A DNA stretch of 64,000 bases, taken from Raphanus sativus. Taxonomy: Eukaryota; Streptophyta; Magnoliopsida; Brassicales; Brassicaceae. Below, piece by piece: positions 61,830 to 64,000 of the stretch. The notes under the pieces are model-generated. The model was not told the origin of the DNA and made no database searches. It saw only the letters and a list, made by a program, of their open reading frames with translations. Location: positions 31,235,075 through 31,299,074 of the forward strand of contig NC_079514.1 in the NCBI RefSeq assembly GCF_000801105.2, written 5' to 3'. A program made the position numbers and the translations under genes. Within the stretch, counting starts at the first letter, position 1, and every line of letters begins with the position of its first letter.

Positions 61830-63284
61830 GTTCAGTCGACCAAATATGCTTTGAATTTTCACAATATTGCTTTGACTTTTACAAACTGTCTATTAATTTG
61901 AACAGAAATGATAGTAAAACTACATGTGCAGTTAATTTAATTATTCAAGAAAAAGCATAGAATATAAAGTCCTTGACGACTAAACCAACCAACTCCACCT
62001 TGATATCAAACATGACACGCTACTTTAGGTCATGCAATTATGCAAACCATGTTTTGCCGGGAGACGCCGATGCTCCTTAGTGTTTGGTCATCCTCAGAAA
62101 ATTCACTGCTTTCTAAAACTTCTTAACAAGAACCCGATAATATCTCTGACACTATAAGAAAATGTTACATATATAGCGTTCATAAAATGTTATTACAAGA
62201 TAGTATAGCGTTATGGTGAAAGCTGTGTCTGCTTCCGCAATCTTTTCTGTGACATTTTATATAGCGTTTCGTGTGTTATGTTAAAGTATTAGTTTAATAG
62301 AGTTTATTAGTTATGCAATTGTATAACTTAGGATGACATATAATAATTTCCATCATAGTGTATTCAAATTTTTTTTTTTTAAAACACAAATAAATATATT
62401 TTAAAATAAAATTATATATATCAAAATTTTTTTTGATAAAAATATATATCAAAATTGTTTACAAAATAACCAAAATTTAAACAAAAATTAAACCAAATAT
62501 AAACCAAACTAAGCCAATTTTTTTTAGAAAAAAAAGTTAAACCTACTGATCAATTAAACCAAATATAAACCAAACTAAACCTATATCTCCTAGAACCCCA
62601 CCACGACCATGCTCGCATCTCCACTGCCTTGCACTTCTTCCCCACTGATCTCTCTTGCAATATTCCATAACCATGTACTACAAGACAGATTAAAAGCACA
62701 TGTTATAGTTATACACACACTAGCAGAAATTTTTAAACATGCTATAACTTCCACTCATTTTCGTAGAAATTAACCTTAGCTTCATCTGCGACTTCTTTAG
62801 CAACTAAAGAGAACTATTGTATTGCCATGCTCAAGGGATCAACATAGGCTTTCCCGTGTACATGTACGTATCAAAAACAACATCAGCCATAACGTCAAAT
62901 AGACTGCACAAACTTAAAAAAGATATCCTTGGATTCTCAACCTCTCTAGTAGTATGTAAAGGACACTGTTAGATCAAGCATCTCATATGAAAGGGTCGCA
63001 CTCACCAGTGGTGATAGTTCCAAAACATTTGTGACCAGGCGTGACCGAAATCTGTAGCATGATGTGTTTGCTATCAAGCTCAGGAGTTCTTATCTTAGAA
63101 TCAACTCTGCATCAGAGGCAAAAGATAAGCAACTCGTTAGGACGTCTAGGAAAAAGAGTTAATCAAAAAAAAAAAAAAGGAAAAAGAGTTAGGACGTCTG
63201 GGAAAGAGAGAAGAATACATCACAGAAGCCAATGGTGGTGATGGAACTAGTGGTGTTCTTATACGAAAAGACGGACTTACTTAA
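61830..63284. other. AT-rich intergenic DNA
   Basis: Largely AT-rich. CACTATAAGAAAATG at about 62151 resembles the end of a CACTA-type transposon, and TATAGCGTT phrases follow at 62175, 62205 and 62261, but no matching right end was found. Short, broken protein-like stretches on the minus strand (about 62600-62690 and 63000-63110) were not assignable to a family. Confidence 0.4.
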
Positions 63285-63412
63285 AGACCATCGCCAGACA
63301 CACCAAAGTAGTCAGCAACTGGCTTCCATAATCCTCGTTATCCACGTCCACTAATACAAAGATGAGCTGTTTCAAGAAACAGAGGCTTCTCAGAAGTAAT
63401 CTTAGCCATCAT
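63285..63412 (-). pseudogene. Protein disulfide isomerase-like fragment
   Basis: On the minus strand, phrases resembling a plant PDI internal thioredoxin-like domain appear: KITSEKPLFLE, then VDVDNEDYG, and after a one-base frame change KPVADYFGVSGDG. No CGHC active site or full exon series is present, and the frame is interrupted, so this is a gene remnant, possibly carried here by a mobile element. Confidence 0.4.
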
Positions 63413-64000
63413 TGTCTCCCAACAACTTTTAAGTATCTTTTAAGTTTAAGTATCTGATAACTTGATTTAAACATTTTTTAAGTATCTTTCAAGTTTAAGG
63501 AAGTGTTTTTGTTGCTAAGTTATTTGATTAGAAGGTCTGAAAGATTCACAAAAGACTTTCCAAAAAGTTTTCTAATATATCCTACCTAAATTTTGGTAAA
63601 ATTTAGGGTTTTTGCCTAAATTTTACAAGAAATTATGTTTCTCACCTAAATTGAAGTGTTCTTCTGGCCAGTAGGAGTCTTCTCTGTATTAGATCTTAAA
63701 AATAATTAATAAATTTGGTTTTTTTTAAATATGACTTAAAATTGCAAGCCAAACTCAAAAATAACTCATGTTTTTTTAAAACTTTATTTTTTCCTATTCA
63801 CCATAGAAGTTCGATTTATTCACGAAAATGCCATTATTTTTTCATTTTTTGTTTTGAAAATGAGTCTTTTACCTTATCATCCTTATCTTCACCAAATATT
63901 TACAATATTGACATTTCTATCAATATACCAACCATCATGAACAACCAATTTGAAGCTCTTAATGCACCAAAGTTCGATTTTTACTCTTCATATCTCATTA
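63413..64000. other. AT-rich DNA at the window end
   Basis: Contains repeated AAGTATCTTTTAAGTTTAAG phrases (about 63430-63500). No gene recognised. Confidence 0.5.

Noticed and set aside
62151..62300. CACTA-type element starting CACTATAAGAAAATG
   Set aside because: No right terminal repeat, subterminal repeats or transposase in the remaining window; a chance match or short remnant cannot be excluded.

Overview
The window is plant nuclear DNA from a Brassicaceae species, most likely Brassica or a close relative. It is AT-rich, its genes have many introns, and the proteins closely resemble Arabidopsis ones that I recognise from memory. The first 15.5 kb holds the homologues of At5g41140 (NT-C2/coiled-coil protein), At5g41150 (UVH1, the XPF/RAD1 repair nuclease) and At5g41170 (a PPR protein, here damaged), in that order. 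The PUP12 (At5g41160) homologue expected between the last two is missing. Small retroposons sit among these genes: two related elements of about 950 bp with 17-bp target-site duplications, two tRNA-derived SINE insertions (one composite) and a fold-back MITE beside the UVH1 promoter.

From about 15.7 to 25.2 kb the sequence is transposon debris: a 5'-truncated LINE reverse-transcriptase/RNase H remnant, two Helitrons abutting exactly head to tail, and an Athila-like Ty3/gypsy element with a putative 5' LTR, a tRNA-Asp-type primer-binding site and a decayed gag.

From 25.18 to 53.49 kb lies a tandem array of 4.1-5.0 kb units. Each carries one two-exon gene for a secreted peptide of 97 residues with eight cysteines in the defensin-like (DEFL/SCR-like) pattern. 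Exon 1 encodes the signal peptide, a phase-1 intron of 1.5-2.4 kb follows, and exon 2 encodes the mature peptide. Four copies are intact (exon 1 at 25573, 29661, 33746, 48349). Two have single-base frameshifts in exon 2 (37820, 43427). Two are exon-1 fragments (42760, beside a 100-N assembly gap, and 53323, cut by a transposon). Each unit also carries a minisatellite of about 600 bp made of ~26-bp repeats, some with E2F-type TTTCCCGC sites. All introns carry an old Helitron, and the last three full-length units carry a second 0.9-kb Helitron nested inside it, which dates the duplications.

The array is cut off by a decayed CACTA (Transposase_24 type) element at 53.5-56.2 kb, followed by another Helitron. 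At 58.7-61.7 kb, on the opposite strand, is a seven-exon S-domain (G-type lectin) receptor-like kinase of the SRK/ARK type, intact except for one extra base at an A10 run. An SRK-like receptor beside a cluster of SCR-like cysteine-rich peptides resembles the ligand/receptor architecture of the Brassicaceae S locus, but at a non-S-locus position. It is the most interesting feature here. The last 2 kb is AT-rich with a small PDI-like gene fragment. Intron boundaries were read by eye from splice signals and frame continuity.
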